The notes beneath the pieces were generated by a model. It was not told the origin of the DNA. It searched no databases and worked only from the letters and a program-made list of their open reading frames with translations. A stretch of DNA of 64,000 nt, from NCBI GenBank assembly GCA_963809385.1, contig CAWEJL010000013.1, positions 62,001-126,000 of the forward strand, written 5' to 3'. The position numbers were made by a program, and so were the translations under genes. This stretch comes from JAKAIY01 sp963809385 (GTDB taxonomy: Bacteria > Chloroflexota > Ktedonobacteria > Ktedonobacterales > JADMIN01). This document shows, piece by piece, positions 46,807 to 55,449 of this stretch (the stretch's first letter is position 1; each line of letters begins with the position of its first letter).

Positions 46807-48358
46807 TCACCCACCCACCGGCGTGTACTGCGGCTGACCCTGGTTGTCGAAGGTGAGCAGGTAGAGGGCGCGGTCGGGGTAGGCGCGGCGCAGGGCGGCG
46901 TAGTCAGCGGCGCTGGTGGCGTAGGCGTAGAGGACATCGCCGCGCAGCAGCGGATCGTTGAAGGCGAAGAGCGTGTAGCCATAGAGCGGGCCGTCATCGG
47001 TGATAACGATCGCATGGTGGACGGGCGGGTCTGACAGCGCGGCGGTTTGGATGCGCGTTCCGGCGGCCAAGCCGGTGAAATCGGTATGCAGCGCGATCTG
47101 ACGGGGGACGTAGTACAGCGCGGCGCAGGCCAGCAGGACGAGCAACAGCGCGGGCGCGGCCAGCGGGGGAAGGGCGCGCGACCTCACCCCCGGCCCCTCT
47201 CCCGGACGCTGCGATGGGAGAGGGGAGAAGGAGCGCGCCGCCTGGCCGGTCTCCCACAGGGCGATGATCCCGCGCGCGGTGAGGCCGAGGAAGAAGGGCA
47301 GCGCCTCGAAGAGGTAGCGCGGGCCGAGATAGACGCCGTGGTAGAAGTAGCCGAGGAAGGCGAAGGTCATCAGCAGGGCGGCGCCGAGCAGGAAGGCGTC
47401 GGCGGAGCGCGCGCGGCGGGCGAGGAAGGGCAGCGGGATAAAGGCCAGCGTGAGGTAGAACGGCCAGCCGTAGAGTGAGATCGAGAGACTGGTGAGCAGC
47501 TCCTGCACGGTGATAAAGCCAGCGGCGAGGGTATGCTGACCGTAGAAGCCGACGCCCGGCCCGAAGCCCCAGTGGTCACCGGGGAAGAACAGCGCGCGGG
47601 GCGTGAGCAGCGGAGCTCCCGGTCAGGATGGCGTTGTAATCCAGGTAGATGGCCAGATACGCGGCGATTGACACGGCGGTCCAGGCGAGTGGCGCGGCCC
47701 AGTGTCTCCGCTGGAGGATAGGCCAGCGCTCGCGCCAGGCGACCCACGCCAGCCCGGCCACCGACGCCGCCACGAAAGGCGCCGCCGTGTCGCGGGTGAG
47801 CATCGCCAGCGCCCAGAGTGCGGCGGCCAGCGGCAGGTTCCAGCCACGCCCGCCCTGGGCGAAGCGGGTCAGCGCCCACAGGCCCCAGACGAGGTAGACC
47901 AGCGCGACGGTGTGGCTGAGGTAGCTGGCGGAGAGCCAGAGGAAGAAGGGCGAGAGGGCGCCGAGCGCAACGGCCAGCGTCGCCACGCGCCGGTCGTAGA
48001 GCCGCCGCAGCGTCAGCCCGATCCCCAGCAGCGCCAGCGCGCCCAGCAGCGGCTCGATTAGCCAGGGAACGCCCAGCAGGACGCCCACCGCCAGCGTCGC
48101 GCTGGTCCCCGGCTCGTACTGCGGGAACCAGCGCCCGTTGACCAGCGCCATGAAGGGGCCAGGGAACTGGCCCGGCGCGGCGGGCGCGGGGGCGTAGAGC
48201 CGCCCGGAGGCGAAAATCTTCGCGCCGAAGAGGTACGCGCTGGCGTCGTAGATATGCGGCTGCGCGGAATACTGGGCAAGCGCGATCCAGACAGCGCCGG
48301 CGAAGGACGCGGCGATCAGCGCCAGCCCTGCGGGGTGAATGGCGGCGGCGAGGTTCAC
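46807..48358 (-). CDS. GT-C-type membrane glycosyltransferase-like protein (one frameshift)
   Basis: About 515 residues after repair. The N-terminal frame has many membrane helices and an extracytoplasmic acidic motif, IYDASAYLFGAKIF, then LGALSPFFLWLSASYLSHTV. The frame changes near 47622, continuing LFFPGDHWGFGPGVGFYGQ and further helices. It resembles dolichyl-phosphate-mannose-type (GT39/ArnT-like) transferases that use lipid-linked sugars. A family B repeat (47181-47228) is carried in frame as SFSPLPSQRPGEGPGVRS. The gene lies 38 bases downstream of another membrane protein, probably in one operon. Confidence 0.65.
47181..47228. repeat. Family B palindrome inside the glycosyltransferase gene
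   Basis: ACCTCACCCCCGGCCCCTCT then CCCGGACGCTGCGATGGGAG and AGGGG. The element forms CCCCTCTCCC/GGGAGAGGGG arms and adds about 16 residues to the protein between two membrane segments without closing the frame. Confidence 0.75.
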
Positions 48359-48396
48359 CCAGATGGCGCCGGCGACGCCCGGCGGCTAAAGCCGCG

Positions 48397-49306
48397 CTAG
48401 GGCCCCCGGCCCCATCTCGCCTGCCGCGCGGGAGAGGGGCGCGCGGGCGGATGAGCGTTTCCCCCTCGCCTCGCCGGAAGGGGGTCAGGGGGCGACCACC
48501 GCGCGACCAGCCAGCCAATCCCCGCCTCGATAGCCCAGACGGCGCCAAGCAGGGCCAGCGCCCAGAGCAGGACGCGGATCAGCAGGTCGAGCGTCATCGC
48601 GGCGAGCGGCCAGGTGTCGCCGGGGTCGCTGGGGTAGAAGGCGTTGATGGGCGCGGGGGTAGCGTGTGCGGGATCGGTCTGGGCGATGATGATGACGTGG
48701 TCGTTGCGGTCTATGGTGAGCGCGATCCAGGTTGCCATCGCTGAGGGAGAGGTCGAGCGTGACGGGCGTCTCCGGCTGCTGAAGGGCGGCGGTGACACGC
48801 TGGCTGGCGCCATCCGGGATGGCGAGCGTGGCGCCGGAGAGCGGCGGCGCGGTAGCGCAGCGCGCGGGCTGGCCATCCGCCGCGACGCAGAGCTCGCGCC
48901 AGCGGCTGAGGTCGTCGAGGCCGCGCATCCAGGCGTAGAAGCGGTAGTAGAGTGTGCTGGCGATGCTGTGGAGGTAGGCGGGGTCGAGGGTGTAGTTGTT
49001 CGTGCTATCCGTGCCATCGAGCTGGTATTCGTGGACCACGGGGTCGTGCGGTGGCAGCGTGACAGCCAGCAGGCTGGCGTGAGTGGCGATGTGGCGCGTG
49101 ACACTCCCGGCGCGGATGGTAAGGCCGCTCGCGTCGCGGGTGATCGCGACGGGGAGCGACGCGCGGGAGCAGAGCGCGTCCGCCAGCAACAGCCCGAGGA
49201 GCAGGACGGCGTAGAGCGCGACGCGGCGGGCCGTCCGCGTGGCGAGCGCGCGCGCCAGCGTGGCCCGCAGCGCGCCGCGCCGCCGTGGGGATTTGATCCG
49301 CGCCAT
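48397..49306 (-). CDS. Membrane-anchored protein of unknown function (one frameshift)
   Basis: The N-terminal frame opens MARIKSPRRRGALRATLARA with one membrane segment (about 29-45), then an extracytoplasmic domain with YYRFYAWMRGLDDLSRWREL. A frame change near 48740 continues IALTIDRNDHVIIIAQTDPA and a second membrane segment, LIRVLLWALALLGAVWAIEAG. No family recognised. It is upstream of and in the same direction as the GT-C-like gene, so a shared envelope-polysaccharide role is possible. The extreme end runs into family B repeat DNA. Confidence 0.5.
48402..48492. repeat. Family B repeat DNA between two membrane-protein genes
   Basis: GGCCCCCGGCCCCATCTCGC, then GCGGGAGAGGGGCGC, then CCCCCTCGCCTCGCCGGAAG and GGGGTCAGGGGGCG. 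Two diverged copies lie side by side. They form the C-terminal tail of the upstream gene product (PPDPLPARRGGNAHPP). Confidence 0.6.
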
Positions 49307-49413
49307 GCGCCCACCAGCCTCCCCGCGCCCTCATGCGATCGCACGCCCTCACACCTGGCGCCAGTATAGCGGCGCGATGGGCGGCATGTCTATGCGCGGT
49401 GAGGGGGGGGGAC

Positions 49414-49649
49414 GCGGCCCTGAAGGGCCGGCGCACGGCGCGCGTGGTGCGGGGTGGGAGACGCGGCCCTGAAGGGCCGGCGTACGGCGCGCGGGCATGA
49501 ATGCCCCGAACCTTTCAAGGCCCCGTCGCGTGCCCCGGCCTTTCAAGGCCGGGAGCGGGGCGAACAGCCCCGTCGCGTGCCCCGGCCTTTCAAGGCCGGG
49601 AGCGGGGCGAACAGGCCTCGTCGCGTGCCCCGGCCTTTCAAGGCCGGGA
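49414..49649. repeat. Cluster of five family A palindromes, including a 47-bp tandem
   Basis: Left-arm type copies at 49414 and 49463 (GCGGCCCTGAAGGGCCGGCG) and right-arm type copies at 49529, 49576 and 49624 (GTGCCCCGGCCTTTCAAGG). The right-arm copies repeat every 47-48 bases with the spacer GCGGGGCGAACAG conserved, so this is local tandem amplification. It ends 12 bases before the stop of the peptide-binding lipoprotein gene. Confidence 0.85.
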
Positions 49650-49660
49650 GTAGGCCAGCC

Positions 49661-51446
49661 TCATGCGCTCATCAGCTCGATGCGCGCCCAGGCGGCGGGC
49701 GGAATCCACGGCGCGGGGTTGGCGGGGAAGTTCGCCACGGTGGGCTTGACCGCCCAGGCGGACTGCCCTGCGCGATGGGAATGAACGATGGCGTCGTTGA
49801 TCAGCGCGTTCTCGGCCTGCTGGTAGAGCGCCAGCCGCGCGGTGGGGTCCAGGCTCGCCTCGGCGCGCGCGATCAGCGCGGCGGCCTGCGGGTCATCCAC
49901 ATTCGCGGGAAACGATTGGAGCGGGGCGCCGGGCGCCTGAACGAGATAGGCGAGCCAGTCCTGCGGGTCGGGATAGTCCTGGAGCCACCAGTCGCTCAGG
50001 ATCGCGGGGAATGGCTGCGGCGCACGCTGGAGCGTCCCATCATAGCCGATCACGGTTAGACGCAGGCCGGGCAGCGCCGCCTTCCAGCGCGCCATGATCG
50101 CCCGCTCGACCCGCGTCTGCCCAAAAAGCTGCGGGCTGAAGACCTGGATGGCGGGGCAGGCGCTCGCCGCGCCGCCGCAGCTGTCCGCCACGTAGCTCTG
50201 CCACAGCGCCCGCGCCTGCGTCTGGTCGCCCGTCAGCGGCGCGCTGGCGATGCTGCCGCTCAGCGCCGCGGGGTAAGCGCCCATGCCCGGTGGGATGAGG
50301 TGGTTGGTGGGTAGGCTGTTGTAGGCCAGCGGCGCCAGGGCGGTCTTGTCGAGCGCCAGCGCCAGCGCCTGCCGCACGCGCGCGTCATCCAGCGGCGCGG
50401 CGCGCGTGTCGAGGACCAGGAAGTAGCCGCCCATGACGGGCGCGGTATGGTAGATCAGCCCGTTGACGGTCGTCGCGCTGGCGGGAACGGGTGGCGTGGG
50501 ATCATAGACGATATCATCGCCTGGCGTGACGGCGACGTGTGGCGGGCGGCTCGTCGGCGGGATTCGCCGCTGAGGGCGTCGCCTGGCCTATCTCCACCCC
50601 TGAGCGTATCGCGATGTTTACCTCGCTCAGGCGCGGGCGCGGCCCCCAGTAATCAGGCGCGCGGTCGAGGATGAGCTGGCCATCAGCCTGCGCGGTCCAT
50701 GGCCGCCAGCCGGTGAGGGCGTACATGCCGCTCGTCCCCTGCCCGCCGCCGTCCGCGAGATGTTGCGTCCAGGCGTCGCCGTAGCGCGTGACGAGCGACC
50801 GCTCCACGATCAGGCTGTACGGCTCGGACAGCTTGGCGGGCAGCGCGGCGTCAGGACGTGAGAGGACGATGACCAGCGTCGTAGGGTCAGGCGTCAGCAG
50901 CGAGTCGCCAATCAGCGTGGCGGGCGCCGGCGGATGGCCAGCCGGGTAGGGCTGGCAGCGCAGAGCCAGTTTGGCGATGTCCTTCACGGCGGGGAAAAAG
51001 ATCGGTGGCGTGCCGAAACAGTCCGACATGACGCGATTGAGGCTGAAGGCGGCGTCCGCCGAGGTGAGCGGCGTCCCTTCGGCGAAGCGCGCGCCGGGCC
51101 GCAGGTGGAAGGTGTAGCGCAGGCCGTCCGCGCTCACATCGTAGCTGGTGGCCAGCGCGGGGACGGGGATCTGCCGCGCGTCGAGCGTCAGCAGCCCGCT
51201 ATAGAGCAGCGCGAGAACCTGCGCGCCGCCCACGTACTCGCCCCGGAGCGGGTCGAACATATCGGCGGTCATCCCGTATGACCGCAGCGCCACCTGGGCG
51301 ACCTGCCGCGCGTCGGGCAGTGGTCGCGGGCCGCTCGCCCGCGGCGCCCCGGGCAGCGACGGCAGCGCGCAGCTCGCCAGCAGCAGCGCCAGCGCCGCGA
51401 CGATCAGCGCGCCCGGCCAGCGCGACGTTCTCCCGTTCGCCATCAT
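49661..51446 (-). CDS. Peptide/nickel ABC transporter substrate-binding lipoprotein (one frameshift)
   Basis: Start at MMANGRTSRWPGALIVAALA; the lipobox is LLASC (Cys near residue 26), so it is a lipid-anchored SBP_bac_5 (OppA/DppA) protein. Signatures are MFDPLRGEYVGGAQVLALLYSGL, ATSYDVSADGLRYTFHLRPGARFAEGTPLTSADAAFSL and, after a frame change near 50545, MGGYFLVLDTRAAPLDDARVRQAL. About 590 residues when repaired, as usual. No permease or ATPase gene is visible alongside, so it is an orphan binding protein here. Confidence 0.88.
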
Positions 51447-52416
51447 GACCCTACCTCTCCCCCACGCTCCTTGCGCGGAACGAAGCCGCAATACAAGCGG
51501 ACAGGCGGAGCGCTACAATCCAACCATCGGTTACGTTTGGGGGTACCGGATGGTCGCGCTCCGCATGCCGCCCGCTACTGGTGAGACGCGACGGCGCACG
51601 CGGCGTTTACAGGTTACAAGTTGTGCGGGCGGGTGAACCCGCGCCTAAGGGCCCCATGCGGGAACCCTGAACCCGCATGGGGGCTTCGCTGCGCTCGCCT
51701 GCGGGCCGCGAAGGCCGCCAGCCATACTCACGGGGCGGCGGGCGACGAGGGCGTGCGAGATTTTGCCCCGAAATCGGCTTGACTGCTACCCAAGCCATCA
51801 GTATACTTAGAGCGCCGAGAGGATTTCGCGCTCAATGCGCATCTCTCAGTTGACACGCGCACGGCTCCCCAATCGCTCGCAGTATTGCCCTATTCCGCGC
51901 ACTTCCTGAGCAAGCGAGCTAAGCCAGGGCCAGGCGGATGTTTTGTCGCCGCATGGTCATAGCGCTGACGTATTCATCTCAGGTGATGGACAATGAGGTC
52001 CACCATGCTGAGCGCGCCGCGCCATCCACGCGCCAGCCCCCGACATCTCAGTTAATCCGTCTTACGGCAGCGTGTCCGGTCAGTCCCTAGCGCATAGTCT
52101 CAAGCGTACAGCCTTCGCGCCTATCACAACGTCGCGCGTCCATGCGCGCACCGCGCCTCGTCATGGAATGTTACTTTATGGAATGTTACTTTGCGTCGTG
52201 TTTCACCTGTGTAGCGACCGACGTTGTAGCGCGTCTCAGCTGGCCAGATGATCCAGCCAGCCCTACCCGTATCCCTGCCGCCGCGCGGCTCCCAGCCATC
52301 CTTGCCGTAGGAGCCTTGCGCGATAAAGCAAGCCACTAGTATTCCCCGCCGACCAATTTCCTGGCGCCACCGGAGTACCACCCCGGCGCGCGCCTCTTCC
52401 GCATGAGGAGCGAACA
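51447..52416. other. Long non-coding region with a strong promoter
   Basis: 970 bases without a credible protein gene. It contains a promoter at 51779-51807 and a perfect tandem 15-base repeat ATGGAATGTTACTTT (52163-52177 and 52178-52192). Base composition falls to the right of 51770. It may hold the long leader of the acidic repeat protein gene or an independent RNA. Confidence 0.5.
51779..51807 (+). promoter_or_regulatory. Sigma-70-type promoter
   Basis: TTGACT (51779-51784), a 17-base spacer and TATACT (51802-51807). It is among the closest matches to consensus in the window, yet the next gene on this strand starts 610 bases further on. Confidence 0.65.
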
Positions 52417-53337
52417 ATGGAATCCAGCGACTCTACGAACCCAACCGATACCACCATGCCAGCCGATGATATGACCAGCGAGACAGAGCAGGCCCAACCC
52501 GCCAGCGATGATGCGGCGTCAGCGGCCTCCGAGAACCCGGTAGAAGGACTCATCCACTCGACAATGGGCGCGCTCGAAGAGATGGCGCAAGCGGTCTCAA
52601 CGGCGATGAGCAGGCTCAACACGCTCCTGTCTCACCACGCTGAGGCGTCCACTCCCGCAGCGTCCGCCACCGACTCGGTCGCGGCCGCCGAGCCGGCTGA
52701 AGAGGCGACAGATTCCACCGAAGAAGCCGTTCTCGCCGCCGAAGAGGCCGCGCCTATCGCCGAGGAGGCCACTCCCATCGCTGAGGAGGCCGCTCCCGTC
52801 GCTGAAGAGGCTGCTCCCGTCGCTGAAGAGGCCGCTCCGGCTACCGAGGAGGCCGCGCCTATCGCCGAAGAAGCCGCTCCCGCCGCTGAGGAAGAAGCCG
52901 CTCCCGCCGCCAGCGAAGAGACGGCGCTCGCCGTTGAAGAAGCCGCGCCCATAGCTGGCGAGACGCTCGTAGCGATGAGCGTCGATGAGGCCACGCCGGT
53001 CGCTGACGATGCCGTCCCTGCCACCGAAGAAGTCACCCCTGCCGCTGAGGAAGCCGCTCCCGCCACGGACGAAACGACTCCCATAATGGAGGAAGTTGCT
53101 CCCATCGCTGAAGAAGCCGCCCCCATCGCTGAAGAGGCTCCAGCCGCTGAGGAAGCCGCCCCCATCGCTGAAGAGGCTGACGCGACCTCGATAGCGGGAG
53201 ACTTGGAGACGGAGCCTGCCCTGGCGAGCAGGACAGAGGCGGCAGACTCCGCTGAGTCAGTGGCGTCTGCGGCAGACGAGGAGGCAAGCGCCTTCGAGCC
53301 AGTCGCGGAGACAGTCCATACCAAGGCTGATTTCTAA
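52417..53337 (+). CDS. Acidic EEAAP-repeat protein
   Basis: 306 residues without signal peptide or membrane segment. The start (1-85) is a serine/threonine-rich region with an amphipathic helix, GLIHSTMGALEEMAQAVSTA. Residues about 88-260 are a degenerate heptad repeat, EEAAPIA/EEAAPVA (21 bases per unit), very rich in Glu, Ala and Pro. Such repeats expand and contract by slippage. The protein is probably extended and disordered. I do not recognise a family; TonB-like or histone-like linkers have related composition, but here acidic residues dominate. Confidence 0.6.
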   Translation: MESSDSTNPTDTTMPADDMTSETEQAQPASDDAASAASENPVEGLIHSTMGALEEMAQAVSTAMSRLNTLLSHHAEASTPAASATDSVAAAEPAEEATDSTEEAVLAAEEAAPIAEEATPIAEEAAPVAEEAAPVAEEAAPATEEAAPIAEEAAPAAEEEAAPAASEETALAVEEAAPIAGETLVAMSVDEATPVADDAVPATEEVTPAAEEAAPATDETTPIMEEVAPIAEEAAPIAEEAPAAEEAAPIAEEADATSIAGDLETEPALASRTEAADSAESVASAADEEASAFEPVAETVHTKADF

Positions 53338-53501
53338 AGTCACCTGTTGGAGCGAGAGTTGACAGGCGCCGCTCTCGCGAAAACCCTCGCGCGACGTCTC
53401 GGTGGGGGCTCCGCTGACGTCGCGCGTTCGTGTGCGCGCGCGCGAAAGGATAGCTCGCCGCAACACCTGTGGCAAGGTCACTCCTGCGCCCATCGCAGCG
53501 G

Positions 53502-53545
53502 GACCCCTCTCACCTCCGCAGAGGAGAGGGGATCAGGGGGGTGAA
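53502..53545. repeat. Family B palindrome
   Basis: GACCCCTCTCACCTCCGCAG then AGGAGAGGGGATCAGGGG. The CCCCTCTC/GAGAGGGG arms form a hairpin. It lies at the end of the helicase-loader gene, whose stop is at 53533, and may serve as terminator for the replication operon. Confidence 0.65.
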
Positions 53546-54759
53546 GCCCCCGCGCCTACCGCGCCGTATACCCCCCGCGCCCATTGCCGCCCCCACGCGG
53601 CGCCCGCGCCGCCCGTGCCGGGAGCCCGCCGCCGCGCGCCGGTATGCCGCTCGCGGTAGTCGGGGACATCGATCATCACCTGGCGCACGAAGCTGATGTC
53701 GGCAAGGCGCGAGCGGATGCGCTCGTCCATGTGGCTGAGCAGGCGGTGGTTGGTGGTGATGACCGTCGGCATGCGGTAGTTGTAGCGGTAGTTGATGATC
53801 TGGAACAGCTTCTCGGTGGCCCAGGCCGTGCCGTTCTCCGCGCCCAGGTCATCCAGCGCCAGCAGGCCCGCCTCGCGCACCTTGTCGAATAGCTCGTCGT
53901 AGGGGACCTCGCTGGTCGGGGCGTAGGTCGCGCGCAGGTGGTCGAGCAGGTCGGGGGTGATGCTGAAGAAGACTGACTGCCCGGCGGCCAGCCGCTCGCT
54001 GGCGATGGCGGCGGCGAGGTGCGTCTTGCCCGCGCCATAGCCGCCGCTGAGCACCAGCCAGCCCTGCGGATCCTCAGCGTAGCGCCGGGCGACCTCGTAG
54101 GCCTCGCGCAGACCGGGGATACTGGTGTCGAAGGTGTCGAAGGTCTTGTCGAGGAAAGCGTCGAGGCTGGACATACGGCGCAGGTCGGCGCGGCGGCGCT
54201 CCTCCAGCGCGCGCTCCTTGCAGACGCAAGGGACGGCCTGGCCGAAGGAAGGGTCGCCGACGGGAACATCGTCGCGGACGAATCCGGCGCCGTGGCAGAT
54301 GGGGCAGACATCGCTCGCCAGCGAGCGGCTGCGGTCGCGTGGCGCGCCCGCGGCGGGAGTAGGCGCGGGCGCGGGGAAGGCGGCGCGCAGGGAGGCGGCG
54401 TAGCCTTCGGCGGCTTCGCCGAGGGCGAGCATGCCGTGGCTCTCGCGGCGGCGAACGGCCTCACCCCCTGGCCCCCTCTCCTCTGCGGAGGCGAGGGGGG
54501 AATGCGCCGCTCCCCTCTCCTTCAAGGAGAGGGGCTGGGGGTGAAGTCCACGCCCTGGCAATTCGAGGATGCGCTCGCTATCCAGCGGGAGGGCGTCGGG
54601 CACGAGCGGGCGTGTCGCGGGCGCCGGGCGAGGCATGACGCGGCGGGCCGGAGCGGATGCCCGGCTGCTGCTGTCCAGGCGACCGCGATTGGCGCGCGCG
54701 CGGGCCGTCCTAGCGAGAATATCGCCCATGCGTTCCATGTTGCTCGCCTGCCTTTCCAT
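53533..54759 (-). CDS. DnaC/DnaI-type helicase loader ATPase
   Basis: The start MERQASNMERMGDILARTAR overlaps the dnaD-like end. A linker with an in-frame family B insertion (HPQPLSLKERGAAHSPLASA, about residues 73-105) precedes a zinc-binding segment CPICHGAGF then CVCKER. The AAA+ core follows: Walker A GGYGAGKTH, Walker B LLALDDLGA and sensor TNHRLLSHMDERIRSRL with the arginine finger. The protein would load the DnaB helicase on the origin. It is the third gene of the dnaB-dnaD-dnaI-like operon. The last 40 residues are glycine/alanine-rich and run into repeat DNA. Confidence 0.85.
   Translation of the reverse strand: MERQASNMERMGDILARTARARANRGRLDSSSRASAPARRVMPRPAPATRPLVPDALPLDSERILELPGRGLHPQPLSLKERGAAHSPLASAEERGPGGEAVRRRESHGMLALGEAAEGYAASLRAAFPAPAPTPAAGAPRDRSRSLASDVCPICHGAGFVRDDVPVGDPSFGQAVPCVCKERALEERRRADLRRMSSLDAFLDKTFDTFDTSIPGLREAYEVARRYAEDPQGWLVLSGGYGAGKTHLAAAIASERLAAGQSVFFSITPDLLDHLRATYAPTSEVPYDELFDKVREAGLLALDDLGAENGTAWATEKLFQIINYRYNYRMPTVITTNHRLLSHMDERIRSRLADISFVRQVMIDVPDYRERHTGARRRAPGTGGAGAAWGRQWARGVYGAVGAGASPP
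54460..54546. repeat. Two family B palindromes inside the helicase-loader gene
   Basis: CCTCACCCCCTGGCCCCCTC with CTCTGCGGAGGCGAGGGGGG, then CTCCCCTCTCCTTCAAGGAG and AGGGGCTGGGGGTGA. Both copies keep the reading frame open and code for a proline/serine linker ahead of the zinc-binding part. Confidence 0.75.
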
Positions 54760-55432
54760 CGGTCTCCCACCGCTTGAGAATCGCGCGGATATAGCTCCAC
54801 TTGCGCTTGTTTTGTTGGGCCGCCTCACGGAAGGCGGCTTCGATCCAGTCCCAGGGGTACCGCTCGCCCGCGTCGCGCAGCTCTTCGGCGACTAATGGGG
54901 CGAGCAGGCCAATGTTCTGCTCGTAGAGCGTGAAGATGTTGGGTCGCTCGACCTCGACGGCCAGGCGGCGCGCGCCTGGCTCGCTATCGGCGGCGTCCGC
55001 TCCAGCGATCGGGCCTTCCAGGTCCAGCAGAATCTCCGGCGAGGTGGCGCCCTGGAGCAGTCCGGCGACGGCTGCTCGGCTGCGCTCGGTGTTGAAGAAG
55101 TACCAAGTCACAATCTCGTCATCCACCCGGACGCGCGCCCGCAGCAGCACACCGCGCGCGCGGGCAGCCTCCAGCGCGGCGCGCAGCCGCTCCTCGAAGG
55201 GGCGCGGGTCGCCCCGCCGCCGCAGCGCGCGCCGCAGCAGCGGATCGGCCAGCAGCTCGCGGTCGCTGGCGCAGCGCGGCGCGCCCGTCTTCTGATAAAA
55301 CAGCCAGAAGAGGTGCAAGGTCACTTTCAGTTCGTTGACGTCCTCGATCTCCGGCGCGATGGCTGTAAAGAAGGCGTCGGGCAGGGGCGTATACGGGTTC
55401 GAGCCGGGAGGAAACCCGGGAAATGCTGGCAT
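54710..55432 (-). CDS. DnaD-domain replication protein
   Basis: 240 residues. The N-terminal winged-helix-like part (LPDAFFTAIAPEIEDVNELKV then LFWLFYQKTG) resembles DnaD/DnaB primosome proteins of Firmicutes. The C-terminal DnaD domain is NIFTLYEQNIGLLAPLVAEE, YPWDWIEAAFREAAQQNKRKW and SYIRAILKRWETDG, with the conserved Y-I-x-x-I-L-x-x-W. It remodels DNA at the origin and recruits the loader. It lies 17 bases downstream of dnaB and overlaps the start of the loader gene. Confidence 0.88.
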   Translation of the reverse strand: MPAFPGFPPGSNPYTPLPDAFFTAIAPEIEDVNELKVTLHLFWLFYQKTGAPRCASDRELLADPLLRRALRRRGDPRPFEERLRAALEAARARGVLLRARVRVDDEIVTWYFFNTERSRAAVAGLLQGATSPEILLDLEGPIAGADAADSEPGARRLAVEVERPNIFTLYEQNIGLLAPLVAEELRDAGERYPWDWIEAAFREAAQQNKRKWSYIRAILKRWETDGKAGEQHGTHGRYSR

Positions 55433-55449
55433 CTGGGGGCTCCTCTCTC

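Noticed and set aside
55390..55430. GGGTTCGAGCC resembling a tRNA T-arm
   Set aside because: It lies inside the dnaD-like coding sequence, and no acceptor or anticodon arm surrounds it.
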